Positions 17,006-25,922 of a DNA stretch of 64,000 bases are shown here, in pieces. The notes under the pieces were generated by a model. That model was not told the DNA's origin. It did no database searches and saw only the letters and a list, made by a program, of their open reading frames with translations. The position numbers and the translations under genes are program-made. Source of the stretch: Aerococcus agrisoli. Lineage in GTDB: Bacteria; Bacillota; Bacilli; Lactobacillales; Aerococcaceae. The DNA is taken from assembly GCF_003797145.1 (NCBI RefSeq), contig NZ_RKMG01000007.1, positions 23,269 through 87,268 on the forward strand, in the 5' to 3' direction. The first letter of the stretch is position 1. Every line of letters starts with the position of its first letter.

Positions 17006-17560
17006 TTAGAATTTATCTACTTGGTTGTAGTCTACTTCTGCTAATGTTTCACGACCGAACATTTCAACTGTTAACTTCAATTTGCCGTGTTCTGCATCGA
17101 TTTCTTGAACGCGACCTTCCATACCATCAAAGGCACCGTCGATAACTTTAACAACTTCATCTAATTCGAATTTCATGTTACGGTTGTAGCCGCCGTCACC
17201 TAAGCTTGATAAGATATTTCGAACTTCATCAGGCAATAAAGGTGTTGGTTTTGAACCTTGACCGTGAGAACCTAAGAAACCAGTAACACCTGGTGTATTA
17301 CGGACAACGAACCATGCTTCATCAGACATGATCATTTCTACTAATACGTAACCAGGGAAGTTTTTGATTTTAACAATCTTTTCTTTACCAGTTTTAGTGA
17401 TTTCTACATGCTCTTCTTCAGGCACGATTACACGGAAAATGTATTCTTCCATATCCATTGATGTAATACGCATTTCAAGGTTTTGTTTTACTTTATTTTC
17501 ATATCCAGAGTAAGTATGTAGCACATACCATTGTTTTGCTTGTTCGATTTCTTCTGCCAT
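17006..17560 (-). CDS. nusG: Transcription termination/antitermination factor NusG
   Basis: RNA-polymerase-binding elongation factor, 184 aa. The N-terminal NGN domain begins WYVLHTYSGYENKVKQNLE and includes FPGYVLVEM and VRNTPGVTGFLG. The C-terminal KOW domain contains VVKVIDGAFDGMEGRVQEID. It lies downstream of rpmG-secE in the usual order, but a small terminator-like hairpin (17603-17634) separates it from secE. Confidence 0.98.
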   Translation of the reverse strand: MAEEIEQAKQWYVLHTYSGYENKVKQNLEMRITSMDMEEYIFRVIVPEEEHVEITKTGKEKIVKIKNFPGYVLVEMIMSDEAWFVVRNTPGVTGFLGSHGQGSKPTPLLPDEVRNILSSLGDGGYNRNMKFELDEVVKVIDGAFDGMEGRVQEIDAEHGKLKLTVEMFGRETLAEVDYNQVDKF

Positions 17561-17602
17561 CGTTATGCTCCTTTATCTTTCACTTCTTATTTTTACGCAA
17601 AT

Positions 17603-17634
17603 TAAAAAACCTTCCCTAAGATGAAAGGTTTTTC
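17603..17634 (-). terminator. Hairpin with T-run between secE and nusG
   Basis: AAAAACCTT and AAGGTTTTTT pair across a 12-base loop on the minus strand. It has the form of a weak terminator or attenuator inside the secE-nusG unit. Confidence 0.55.
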
Positions 17635-17695
17635 GTTCGATTTATTCGTGCTCATTATAGCACACTACTCGCGTAACGGCTATAGGAACTTTCAA

Positions 17696-17869
17696 TTATA
17701 GGTTAATAAACCACGCAAAGGCCCATTGCGCAATACTATCTACAATACCTAGGAAAATCGCAACTAGGATAATAGTAGAAAGAACAATACCCGTGTAGCG
17801 CATTAATTCGCCACCAGTTGGCCATGTTGTAAGTCTCATTTCGTGCCATACATCTTTAATGAATTGCAT
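17696..17869 (-). CDS. secE: Preprotein translocase subunit SecE
   Basis: Small essential subunit that clamps SecY in the translocon, 57 aa. It reads MQFIKDVWHEMRLTTWPTGG, the conserved amphipathic helix with the (V)xxEMKKVxWPT motif, followed by one membrane span (YTGIVLSTIILVAIFLGIVD). Located between rpmG and nusG as in most Firmicutes. Confidence 0.97.
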   Translation of the reverse strand: MQFIKDVWHEMRLTTWPTGGELMRYTGIVLSTIILVAIFLGIVDSIAQWAFAWFINL

Positions 17870-17893
17870 TTAAACGCCCACCCTTGTCTTTGC

Positions 17894-18046
17894 CTATTTT
17901 GTTTCTTTATGAATCGTGTGTTGGTTACAGTGTTTACAGAATTTCTTCACTTCTAAACGCTCTGTACGGTTGCTTGCATTACTATTTGTTGTGTAATTAC
18001 GAGAACCACATACAGAACATGCAAGTGATACTTTTTTTACTGGCAT
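17894..18046 (-). CDS. rpmG: Ribosomal protein bL33
   Basis: 50-aa large-subunit protein. It has two Cys pairs ([10 protein letters not shown] and [10 protein letters not shown]), so it is the zinc-binding C+ form. The conserved end HTIHKETK matches the secE-linked rpmG of other Firmicutes. The start ATG at 18046 follows AGGAGATCAAC. Confidence 0.97.
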   Translation of the reverse strand: MPVKKVSLACSVCGSRNYTTNSNASNRTERLEVKKFCKHCNQHTIHKETK

Positions 18047-18189
18047 ATTGTTGATCTCCTTGTTTCAAATTCATTGTACATGGTACGCACTCTGACGGTC
18101 AATGTCAATTTTTTTCGTTCATCACTTTACATTATAACATATTTTTGGCGAAAAAAAGAAACTGGCGTCAAAGACACCAGCTCCAAATT

Positions 18190-18822
18190 CTAATCAAATA
18201 AGTCTGACAAAATCTTCTTATACTTCTGCTTACACTTCGAAATCAGCGACTGCAGTTGTTTTTTAGACAAACCAGCAAGCTCTGACATCTCTGTATAAGA
18301 TAAACCAGCTTTGAAATATTCAAAGGCCTTGCGTTCCATTTCAGACAAACTGTCCTCATAACGCGTAATACTCTCTTTGAATAAAAAAGCATGATCTGGT
18401 GGAAACTCATTCGTTTGTAGGAAGTTTTCAAGACTGTTATCATCACTTTCAGTCTGAAACAATTGCATCTTTCGATCAATTTTGTAATTAGCTATCCGCT
18501 TATCCGTCATATGCATCCGGCGAATATCCAGCAAACGATTTTTAAACACATTTGAAAAATACGTAGTAAACAAAGCTTTACTATCCAGTTTGTAACCGTC
18601 AACCGCCTGCATCAAACACATCCTGGCTTCTTGATAATAATCATCATTCTCCAAGATATTTTTAGGAACACGCCATCTATTGGCGTACAAAACTGGCTTA
18701 ACTTCCTCATACAAAGCTTCGAAAATTTCTTCCGTGAGGGCTTTTTTACCCTCAGCGACTAAACCCAATACCCGTGTCTGATCTCTTTGGTACATTTCCT
18801 TTGCCACAGAACGTCCTCCCAT
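18190..18822 (-). CDS. Sigma-70 family factor, SigH/ComX-like
   Basis: Alternative sigma factor of about 205-210 aa at the chromosomal place of sigH. Region 2 includes DDYYQEARMCLMQAVDGYKLDSKALFTTYFSNVFKNRLLDIRR. Region 4 carries the helix-turn-helix YTEMSELAGLSKKQLQSLISK. In Lactobacillales the homologues here direct competence-type genes, but the target set cannot be told from this window. Two starts are possible: the ATG at 18822 after GGAGGG, or a GTG 15 bases later after GGGAGG; I keep the longer. Confidence 0.85.
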   Translation of the reverse strand: MGGRSVAKEMYQRDQTRVLGLVAEGKKALTEEIFEALYEEVKPVLYANRWRVPKNILENDDYYQEARMCLMQAVDGYKLDSKALFTTYFSNVFKNRLLDIRRMHMTDKRIANYKIDRKMQLFQTESDDNSLENFLQTNEFPPDHAFLFKESITRYEDSLSEMERKAFEYFKAGLSYTEMSELAGLSKKQLQSLISKCKQKYKKILSDLFD

Positions 18823-18868
18823 AGACCCTCCAGGCTCAATCCAAAAATAACATGCACAAAATATACTA

Positions 18869-19408
18869 TTATTCGTCTTTTTTATCCGTCAAATTCTTAT
18901 AAAAGTTCCCTAACTTGTCTAACTGATGGACTGACCATGGTATGGATCGTTGATATTTATTATATTCATAATCATTGCTACCATGTGTGATCTCAATATT
19001 AGTCTTTTGAATGGCGCGATATAACTCTTGCGCCGATTGTCTCAAAGCGCCTTTTTGGAATACCATTCGTTGTTCAGCCAGGTCACTAGTCGCTACCGTG
19101 ACATTATGAATCGGGCTCACAAGATCAGCAATCATTTCCTCGATATAAGAATCGGCAGTTTGACCCTCACTCGTAAACACGACATGTAGGTTAAATTGAT
19201 CATAAGATTTGGAAATACCAGGAACGAACATCGCATCAAAAACGACCCACGTCTCAATCCCGTGATAGCCTACATAATTAGACAACTGCTCCAGCAAACT
19301 ATCCCGCGCCTCTTCAATTTCGTCACGATTCTTTAGTTTTACTAATGCTGGCCAGGAACCAATCATATTATAGCCATCCACAATTAAACGTTCTTTCTTT
19401 AATGCCAT
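18869..19408 (-). CDS. rae1: Ribosome-associated endoribonuclease Rae1/YacP (NYN domain)
   Basis: PIN-like NYN-domain nuclease, 179 aa. Conserved acidic motifs are LIVDGYNMIGSW near the N-terminus, EARDSLLEQLSNY and VVFDAMFVPG, with VATSDLAEQ later. Bacillus Rae1 enters the ribosome A site and cleaves mRNA. It lies between rlmB and the sigma gene, the usual order. The ribosome site is GGAGGGAA. Confidence 0.93.
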   Translation of the reverse strand: MALKKERLIVDGYNMIGSWPALVKLKNRDEIEEARDSLLEQLSNYVGYHGIETWVVFDAMFVPGISKSYDQFNLHVVFTSEGQTADSYIEEMIADLVSPIHNVTVATSDLAEQRMVFQKGALRQSAQELYRAIQKTNIEITHGSNDYEYNKYQRSIPWSVHQLDKLGNFYKNLTDKKDE

Positions 19409-19440
19409 ATCGTTCCCTCCCTTCTCTTATGAAAAAAATA

Positions 19441-20286
19441 TTATCCCTTGTTTGTCATTCGATTTTGATAAATTTGATACATCAATAAGCCGGCCGCCAC
19501 GCTGGCATTTAAACTTTGCACGTGCCCACGCATAGGAATCGTTATCATACCATCAAGATGCTTTTTAACCCCTGGTGACACGCCTTTTCCTTCGTTACCA
19601 ATGACAACAGCAATTGGTAAGGTTGCGTCCATTTGCCACATTGATTGACCTTTCATGTCGGTACCAAAGACCCAAACACCGCGTTCTTTTAATGTTTCAA
19701 TAGTGTTTGAAATATTCGTTACACGCACAACAGGCACATGTTCAATGGCACCCGTTGACGTTTTGGCTACAACTTGTGTCAAACCAACCGCGCGACGGTT
19801 TTGAATGATGACACCGTGAACACCAGCTGCATCTGCAGTTCGTAAAATTGAACCCAAGTTATGTGGATCTTCAATCCCATCAAGAATCATGATGATTGGA
19901 TCTTCCTGTGCTTCTTCAGCCTTGGCGAAGATATCATCTAATTCAGCATATTTATAAGCCGCAACTGCGATGACCACACCTTGGTGGTTACCGCCATCAG
20001 ATAAGGTATCTAGTTTTTCCTTTGGTACATTGGATACTAGAATATTTCGTTTGTTGGCTGCTTTTAAAATCGCTTGGGCATTTTTTTCATTTAAACCAGT
20101 TTGTAAGAAGACCTTGTTGACGTCGTGGTCGCTCTCCAAAACTTCCATTACGGCATGGAAACCGTAGATGAAATCAGGCGCTTGACCATCTAATTCAGCT
20201 AGGTCCTCAGCTGTTAATTCCGGTGCTGATTTGCGGGGTTGACGTTTCCTGCGATTCTCTTGGAATCCTTGATTATTTCGTGCCAT
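19441..20286 (-). CDS. rlmB: 23S rRNA (guanosine-2'-O-)-methyltransferase RlmB
   Basis: SpoU/TrmH-type knotted methyltransferase that modifies G2251 in the peptidyl-transferase P loop, 281 aa. It has an N-terminal basic tail (RNNQGFQENRRKRQPRK), then the substrate-binding domain (IYGFHAVMEVLES) and the trefoil-knot motifs NLGSILRTADAAGVHGVI, VIGNEGKGVS and IPMRGHVQSLNASVAAGLL. The frame is open further upstream, but the ATG at 20286 follows GAGGAA and overlaps the mrnC end by 14 bp, indicating translational coupling. Confidence 0.95.
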   Translation of the reverse strand: MARNNQGFQENRRKRQPRKSAPELTAEDLAELDGQAPDFIYGFHAVMEVLESDHDVNKVFLQTGLNEKNAQAILKAANKRNILVSNVPKEKLDTLSDGGNHQGVVIAVAAYKYAELDDIFAKAEEAQEDPIIMILDGIEDPHNLGSILRTADAAGVHGVIIQNRRAVGLTQVVAKTSTGAIEHVPVVRVTNISNTIETLKERGVWVFGTDMKGQSMWQMDATLPIAVVIGNEGKGVSPGVKKHLDGMITIPMRGHVQSLNASVAAGLLMYQIYQNRMTNKG

Positions 20287-20719
20287 GTGTTGCTTCCTCG
20301 TTTCCTTGCGCTTGGTCAATGTTGTCGATACAGAATTGGGTAATCGTGTCAAAACGTTCCTTATCCGTCAAATAAACGTAGCCCATCAAGGCTTCAAAGC
20401 CTGTCGCAATCCGGTATGTATGGATATCGGCATTTTTAGCGCTTGAATGACTTTTGGCATTACGGCCACGTTTAAACACGGTGATTTCGTCTTCAGTCAG
20501 GAAACCTGGTGTATTTTCCATCAAAGTAATTAAGGCTGCTTGCCCCTTAGCTGACACAAAGCTGGTTGCTGCCTTGTGCAAGTCTTTGGGTTTGGTAAGC
20601 CCTTGGTTGACAAGGTAGCTGCGGACAACGACCTCCCAAGAAGCATCCCCAAGATAGGCTAGGGTAAGACCACTTAATTGATTGATTTGATTACTAGATA
20701 AGGACTTATTTTCTGACAT
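20273..20719 (-). CDS. mrnC: Mini-ribonuclease III
   Basis: Single RNase III-like catalytic domain without a dsRNA-binding domain, 148 aa. It matures the ends of 23S rRNA in Firmicutes. The signature LAYLGDASWEVVVRSYL is at the N-terminus and the second acidic motif is ATGFEALMGYVYLTDK. It lies between cysS and rlmB as in Bacillus. Confidence 0.95.
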   Translation of the reverse strand: MSENKSLSSNQINQLSGLTLAYLGDASWEVVVRSYLVNQGLTKPKDLHKAATSFVSAKGQAALITLMENTPGFLTEDEITVFKRGRNAKSHSSAKNADIHTYRIATGFEALMGYVYLTDKERFDTITQFCIDNIDQAQGNEEATHGTK

Positions 20720-20767
20720 ATAGACGACTCTTTTCTTTGTTCATTTGTTTAATTGGTTGATGACACA

Positions 20768-22189
20768 TTAGGCTTCTTCTCGTTTCCAACGTGTACCTTG
20801 GGCTGTATCATCTAAGATAATGCCTTGGTCTTTCAATTGGTCACGAATTTCATCCGCACGGGCAAAGTTCTTGTCCGCACGCGCTTGGTTACGTTCATCG
20901 ATTAAGGCTTGAATATCATCCGCTAGTAATTCTTTCTCGTCTGATAATGCCACCCCAAAGATGGCTAATAGGTCGACAAAGCTTTCTTTCATTGCTTGTA
21001 ACACTACTTTAGATACTTCAGCTTCATTTGTGTAGATATTGATTTCACGCATTAAACGATAGACTTCCGTCAAACCATTTGGTGTATTGATATCATCATC
21101 CATGGCTTCACTGAAGGCAGCTTTGATATCTTCAATCGCTTGTAAATGATCTGCATCATCGGCAAGACTATCTTTAGCGTCTTCAAAACGGTAGTTCAAG
21201 TTCGCATACGCTGTCTTCAAGTTGTTTAAATTGTTGATAGCATCTTGAATGTTTTCTTCGTTGAAACGTAATGGTGAACGGTAGTGGGCAGATGCTAAGA
21301 AGAAACGAACCACTTGTGGGTCTACTTGTTTCATCAAATCATGCGCTAACACAAAGTTTCCTAGTGATTTAGACATTTTTTCATCGTCATCACCCATGGT
21401 CACAAATCCGTTATGCATCCAGTAGTTGGCGAAAGTATGACCTGTATGTGCCTCTGATTGTGCGATTTCATTCTCATGATGAGGGAAAGTTAAGTCATGG
21501 CCACCACCATGAATATCTAAAGTGTCACCTAAAAATTTAGTAGACATTACAGAACATTCAATGTGCCAGCCTGGACGACCTTCACCCCAAGGAGATGACC
21601 AAGAAATTTCACCTGGTTTCGCCGCTTTCCATAAAGCAAAGTCAACGCTATCTTCTTTTTTGGTTTGGCTATCAGCTTCCACACGTTCAGAAGCACCTGC
21701 ACGTAAATCATCGATATTTTGATCAGATAATTGACCGTAATTTTTGAATTTACGTGTTCTGTAGTACACGTCACCCTCTACTTCATAGGCATACTCTTTT
21801 TCGATTAGATCTTCCACAAAGGTGATGATATCATCCATATTTTCCATGACACGTGGGTTTTTCGTCGCACGTTTCACGTGTAAAGCATCTGTATCTTCAT
21901 AGAAAGCTTCAATATATTTATCCGCGATTTGTTCCGGAGTTAAGCCCTCTTCATTGGCACGTTTAATAATCTTGTCATCCACATCTGTAAAGTTGGATAC
22001 GTAGTTTACATCAAAACCACGGTATTCAAAGTAGCGGCGTACTGTATCAAAAGCGACCGTAGACCGGGCATTCCCAATATGAATGTAGTTATATACCGTT
22101 GGACCACACACATACATTGAAATCTTGCCTGGTACTAATGGTGTAAATACTTCTTTCTGATTGGTTAGCGTATTGTAAATTTTTAACAT
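20768..22189 (-). CDS. cysS: Cysteinyl-tRNA synthetase
   Basis: Class I aminoacyl-tRNA synthetase, 473 aa. The zinc Cys and HIGH box are in [19 protein letters not shown], the second zinc-ligand region is WHIECSVM…[14 protein letters not shown], and KMSKS is in [12 protein letters not shown]. The start at 22189 ([15 protein letters not shown]) follows GGAAGGG and matches the family; the longer frame is rejected. I see no T-box in the cysS leader, unlike many Firmicutes. Confidence 0.97.
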   Translation of the reverse strand: MLKIYNTLTNQKEVFTPLVPGKISMYVCGPTVYNYIHIGNARSTVAFDTVRRYFEYRGFDVNYVSNFTDVDDKIIKRANEEGLTPEQIADKYIEAFYEDTDALHVKRATKNPRVMENMDDIITFVEDLIEKEYAYEVEGDVYYRTRKFKNYGQLSDQNIDDLRAGASERVEADSQTKKEDSVDFALWKAAKPGEISWSSPWGEGRPGWHIECSVMSTKFLGDTLDIHGGGHDLTFPHHENEIAQSEAHTGHTFANYWMHNGFVTMGDDDEKMSKSLGNFVLAHDLMKQVDPQVVRFFLASAHYRSPLRFNEENIQDAINNLNNLKTAYANLNYRFEDAKDSLADDADHLQAIEDIKAAFSEAMDDDINTPNGLTEVYRLMREINIYTNEAEVSKVVLQAMKESFVDLLAIFGVALSDEKELLADDIQALIDERNQARADKNFARADEIRDQLKDQGIILDDTAQGTRWKREEA

Positions 22190-22300
22190 AATATTTGCCC
22201 TTCCTATGTCCGAGAATTGAATCAGTGATTGCCGTCGGTCTATTCTAGAGCGATACGAATAAGCCGTTTGCATGCTGGTACGGGTTCCTTCGTATACGCT

Positions 22301-22330
22301 TATTATAGAAACAGTTTGACTATAATTTCA
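22301..22330 (-). promoter_or_regulatory. Candidate promoter of cysS
   Basis: TTGAAA (22325-22330) and TATAAT (22301-22306) are 18 bp apart on the minus strand, giving a leader of about 105 nt. The rest of the 22331-22740 gap is very AT-rich and shows no gene or RNA signature. Confidence 0.55.
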
Positions 22331-22741
22331 AACCGCCAATTTTCTAAAAATGGCAATTTGATGAGAGTGTTTTTTACTGTTAAATCCCCTTCATTCTAAC
22401 ACATTTCACGCCATACTAGAAATGAATGCTTGTTTATATATCTGTTATAGGTGATAATCTTTACAATTAATGATGGCCAAAAAAGCAAAATAGTGTGTTT
22501 TATATCTTTCGAGTTAAAGGTTGCAAAATGCTCTCATTTTATTTTAATATAAATCTCATGAAAACCATCATTTTAAGCCTTTTTGTACAAAAAGATTGTA
22601 AATTATACAAAAAATCAAAATTTTGAAATTTTATGTCATTGTATTTTTGGCTAATCTTACCATCAACCCTTGCAAATATCCCCTATTTAGCTGAGAAAAT
22701 TCCTGATAAAAACAAAAAATGTATTATTATATTTTTGTAAT

Positions 22742-22767
22742 AAAAAACGACCCGATTGCTCGGGTCA
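22742..22767 (-). terminator. Terminator of MetQ-like gene 1
   Basis: GACCCGA-GCAA-TCGGGTC followed by T6 on the minus strand, 14 bp after the stop. Confidence 0.9.
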
Positions 22768-22780
22768 TTTTCTTTTATTA

Positions 22781-23617
22781 TTAGTTTGAAGTACCACTTG
22801 GTTGTGGTGCGCCGTCCCAAACTGGGATGCTTGAGCCTGCTGACATTTCGTCGATGATGGCTGCGACTTCGTCTGTTTGGTAGTATTCTAGGATCGTTTT
22901 GTATGTTTCGTTCTCTGTTTGATCTTCTTGAACAGCGATGACGTTGTAGTAAGGTTTTGATGTATCTGCTACTGGTTCAAGGAAGATGGCATCTTGTGTA
23001 GGGATGTAACCTGCGTCTGTTGCCATGTCGTTGTTGATGACTGAGATGTCTACGTCACCTAAAGCACGAGCTGTTTGGTTTGAAGCCATTTCTTCAAATT
23101 GTAAGTTTTTAGGGTTTGATGTGATGTCACTGACAGTTGGTAGGTTACCTTTTGAAGGGTCTACTTCGATTAAGCCAGCTGTTTGTAATAGTAATAAGGC
23201 ACGTGAACCATTTGATACGTCATCTGGAATGGCTACGGTTGCGTTATCTGCTAAATCGTCTAGGCTTTCAATCTTTTCAGAGAAGACACCCATCGGATTT
23301 AAGGTTGTGTAACCTAAAGTTGTATTGGTGTAGCCTGCTTCTTCATTGATTGAATCCATGTAGATTTCGGTTAAAGCTGCATGCATATCGATTGAACCAT
23401 CTTGTAAGGCTTCAATTGGTTGACGGTAATCCGTAAATTTTACCAATTCAAGTTCGATGTTTTCTTCTTCTAATAACACTTCTTGTAGGTATTCCCATTG
23501 GTCTGCCTTGTCACCGACTAAACCAACTTTTACTTTTGTTGTTTCTTCTGTTTGACCACAAGCTGCTAAAACTAAAGCAACTAATGCTATAGCAAGTAAT
23601 CTAAAATATTTTTTCAT
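22781..23617 (-). CDS. MetQ/NlpA-family substrate-binding lipoprotein 1
   Basis: Extracytoplasmic lipoprotein of the NlpA/MetQ (methionine or related amino acid) family, 278 aa. The signal peptide ends at the lipobox LAAC (Cys about 20). The mature part has FTDYRQPIEALQDGSIDMHA (family ligand segment), YTTLNPMGVFSEKIESLDDL and VAIPDDVSNGSRALLLLQTAGLI. No metN/metI partners are nearby, so it is an orphan that must share a transporter encoded elsewhere. A promoter with 17-bp spacing lies upstream. Confidence 0.9.
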   Translation of the reverse strand: MKKYFRLLAIALVALVLAACGQTEETTKVKVGLVGDKADQWEYLQEVLLEEENIELELVKFTDYRQPIEALQDGSIDMHAALTEIYMDSINEEAGYTNTTLGYTTLNPMGVFSEKIESLDDLADNATVAIPDDVSNGSRALLLLQTAGLIEVDPSKGNLPTVSDITSNPKNLQFEEMASNQTARALGDVDISVINNDMATDAGYIPTQDAIFLEPVADTSKPYYNVIAVQEDQTENETYKTILEYYQTDEVAAIIDEMSAGSSIPVWDGAPQPSGTSN

Positions 23618-23651
23618 GTGTTCGTCCTCCCAGACTCTATTTCATTACTCT

Positions 23652-23680
23652 ATTGTAGAAAACCGCAGTGTTCATTACAA
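23652..23680 (-). promoter_or_regulatory. Promoter of MetQ-like gene 1
   Basis: TTGTAA (23675-23680) and TACAAT (23652-23657) on the minus strand are 17 bp apart. Just upstream are two direct copies of CATTACAAT about 31 bp apart (near 23673 and 23704) flanking a GATATCGATATC dyad, a possible regulator site. Confidence 0.5.
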
Positions 23681-23767
23681 TGCATCAGCCGATATCGATA
23701 TCCCATTACAATTGATATGTTTTACCTATCATAGGTTGCCATGTATCGATTCCATTTATCTATATAA

Positions 23768-23803
23768 AGAAAAACACCTAAGGGAGGTGGACCCTTAGGT
23801 GTT
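23768..23803 (-). terminator. Terminator of xpt-pbuX
   Basis: AACACCTAAGGG and CCCTTAGGTGTT pair and are followed by TTTC on the minus strand, 17 bp after pbuX. Confidence 0.88.
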
Positions 23804-23819
23804 GTTTGGAACACGTAAA

Positions 23820-25112
23820 TTATTTCTTCACGCCATGGAAGAAGGCATTTAATAAAACGACGGTGACGGCACCGGCTACGATACCGCTTGAAGTTAGCCA
23901 TGATAACCATTCTGGTAATTGCGCAAAGGCATCCGGTACGATAGATACACCTAAACCAATGGTAATCGCGGCACCAATCATTAATTGGTTGCGGTTATCG
24001 CTAAGGTCTTGGGCACCTAATACACTGATACCGTATGACAATACGTTACCGAATAGGAAGATCATTGCCCCACCAAGTACTGGTGCGGGAACGGCTGTTG
24101 CGATGGCACCGATTTTAGGTAGTAAACCACAAATCAACATCAAGATAATCAAGTTGATGAAGATAGATTTACGTTTTTGACCAGACATTTGGACAACCCC
24201 AACGTTTTGTGAGAAGGCTGTTTGTGGTGAGGTATTGAAGATACCCGCTAACATGTAACCAATCCCTACTGAGAAGTATGAGCGACGTAAGTCAGCTTCG
24301 TCGATGTCTTTGTCGTACATACCAGCCAAAGCGTAATCAATCCCGGTTACTTCGATCATTGAGATAATCCCAACAATTGTTAGGCTAATGATGGCTGATA
24401 GGTTAAAGCTTGGTGCTGCAATAGCGAATGGCATCGGTAGTTGGAACCATGATGCTTCTAGGATTGGTTGCATATCCATTTTTCCCATAAAGATGGCAAT
24501 AATCATACCTGCTACAAGGCCGATTAGGATTGAGATAGATTGTAGGAAGCCTTTGGTGTAGCGATATAGGAAAAGGATGATTAGGAAGGTTATCAAGCCT
24601 AGTACTAAGTTGTCGATGTTGCCGAAGTCGGCACTACCTTGGCCACCAGCGAGGTTGTTGATGGCTACGGGAATTAATGTTGCACCGATTAGGGTAACGA
24701 TTGTTCCGGTTACTAATGGCGGGAACAAGTGTGATAGTTTGGCAAAGATTGGCGCTAGTAGCATGATGATGACACCTGCTGCTAGGATTGAGCCGAACAT
24801 AGTAGATAAACCGTATTGTGAACCTACTTTGATCATTGGGCCAATGGCAGTGAAGGAACATGCCATCACGACTGGTAGGCCGATACCGATGAATTTACCA
24901 CGGTATAGTTGTAAGAAGGTCGCAATCCCTGAAATCACGATATCTGCGGATACCAAGTATAGGGTTTGGGCGGTCGTAAAGTTTAGGCTGCTAGATACGA
25001 TTAGGGGCACAACGATGGCACCGGCGTACATAGCTAGTAGATGTTGTAGTGACAAGAAGGTTGTTTTGGCACCGAAGATATCTTTGAAGTCGATATTTTT
25101 CACTTGTGGCAC
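23820..25112 (-). CDS. pbuX: Xanthine/uracil permease (NCS2 family), likely xanthine
   Basis: Purine-base:proton symporter of the NCS2 family, 430 aa, with about 12-14 membrane spans. Signature segments are LSLQHLLAMYAGAIVVPLIV at the N-terminus, GLPVVMACSFTAIGPMI and the TGIDYALAGMYDKDID loop. The gene follows xpt by five bases, a pairing specific for xanthine uptake and salvage, so pbuX is favoured over a uracil role. Confidence 0.92.
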   Translation of the reverse strand: MPQVKNIDFKDIFGAKTTFLSLQHLLAMYAGAIVVPLIVSSSLNFTTAQTLYLVSADIVISGIATFLQLYRGKFIGIGLPVVMACSFTAIGPMIKVGSQYGLSTMFGSILAAGVIIMLLAPIFAKLSHLFPPLVTGTIVTLIGATLIPVAINNLAGGQGSADFGNIDNLVLGLITFLIILFLYRYTKGFLQSISILIGLVAGMIIAIFMGKMDMQPILEASWFQLPMPFAIAAPSFNLSAIISLTIVGIISMIEVTGIDYALAGMYDKDIDEADLRRSYFSVGIGYMLAGIFNTSPQTAFSQNVGVVQMSGQKRKSIFINLIILMLICGLLPKIGAIATAVPAPVLGGAMIFLFGNVLSYGISVLGAQDLSDNRNQLMIGAAITIGLGVSIVPDAFAQLPEWLSWLTSSGIVAGAVTVVLLNAFFHGVKK

Positions 25113-25117
25113 CTACC

Positions 25118-25705
25118 TTATTCTGCGTCTTCGTCGACAAATGTTACTTTGTTGTCAGCTAATGAAGCGATACGGCAGATTGAATATAAGTCTACGCCTG
25201 CTTCTAGTAAACGTTGACGACCTGGTTGGAATGATTTTTCCACACAGATACCAACACCGACTACTTCTGCGCCTGCTTGATTAACTAAGTCGATTAAACC
25301 TAGGCTTGCTTCGCCGTTAGCTAAGAAGTCATCAATGATTAGGACTTTGTCGTCTGCGTTTAAATATTCTTTTGAAATGATGACATCAGAATCTTTGTCT
25401 TTAGTGAATGAATGTACGCGTGTTGAGTATTTACCTGTTGCTGCTAATGTCGATGGTTCTGATTTTTTAGCGAATAACATTGGTACTTGGAAGTGTGATG
25501 CCACCATGATTGCTGGTGCGATACCGCTGGCTTCGATTGTTAATACTTTGGTAATTTCACGTGATTTGAAGTAATCAAAGAAGTTACTTTGGATTTCATG
25601 CATCACTTTCGGGTCGATTTGATGGTTTAAAAATGAGTCGATTTTTAAAATCTTTTCGTCGATAACTGTTCCGTCTTTTAGGATGCGTTCTTGTAAGTAG
25701 TTCAT
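25118..25705 (-). CDS. xpt: Xanthine phosphoribosyltransferase
   Basis: Salvage enzyme converting xanthine and PRPP to XMP, 195 aa, normal length. The start MNYLQERILKDGTVIDE… matches the family; a longer frame upstream is not supported. The PRPP-binding loop is KVLIIDDFLANGEASLGLID (type I PRTase motif), and VLTIEASGIAPAI is the conserved base-side segment. It is cotranscribed with pbuX. No purine riboswitch is visible upstream; instead a PurR-type inverted repeat is present. Confidence 0.96.
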   Translation of the reverse strand: MNYLQERILKDGTVIDEKILKIDSFLNHQIDPKVMHEIQSNFFDYFKSREITKVLTIEASGIAPAIMVASHFQVPMLFAKKSEPSTLAATGKYSTRVHSFTKDKDSDVIISKEYLNADDKVLIIDDFLANGEASLGLIDLVNQAGAEVVGVGICVEKSFQPGRQRLLEAGVDLYSICRIASLADNKVTFVDEDAE

Positions 25706-25762
25706 TTTGTATAAATCCCCTCTTCTTTGCTGTCTTTTCATTTTTTTACATTACTTATTGTA

Positions 25763-25796
25763 CGAACAATGAAAGGTAATTGCAAGGTATTGTTCG
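25763..25796 (-). promoter_or_regulatory. PurR-type operator upstream of xpt-pbuX
   Basis: CGAACAAT (25763-25770) and ATTGTTCG (25789-25796) form a perfect inverted pair 18 bp apart. The half-site matches the PurBox core (CCGAACWWT) of Bacillus and Lactococcus, whose PurR sites are likewise paired and inverted at about this spacing. Confidence 0.7.
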
Positions 25797-25883
25797 TTTT
25801 GAGATTTGTATTTATTCTCATCATCGTGAAAAATACGCTTTATGTTAGCTTTTGGTTCTATTTTGTATTTTTTGTGTGAAACA

Positions 25884-25917
25884 AAAATCCCCCGAAGTGT
25901 TTGCTTCGAGGGATTTT
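25884..25917 (-). terminator. Terminator of the polysaccharide operon
   Basis: AAAATCCCTCGAAG and CTTCGGGGGATTTT pair and are followed by T-rich DNA on the minus strand, directly after the glycosidase gene. Confidence 0.85.
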
Positions 25918-25922
25918 CTTTG

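Noticed and set aside
22190..22740. T-box upstream of cysS
   Set aside because: No AGGGTGGNACCGCG-type motif or antiterminator could be found.
25741..25860. Guanine/xanthine riboswitch before xpt-pbuX
   Set aside because: No purine-aptamer core or alternative terminator is visible; a PurR-type inverted repeat is present instead.
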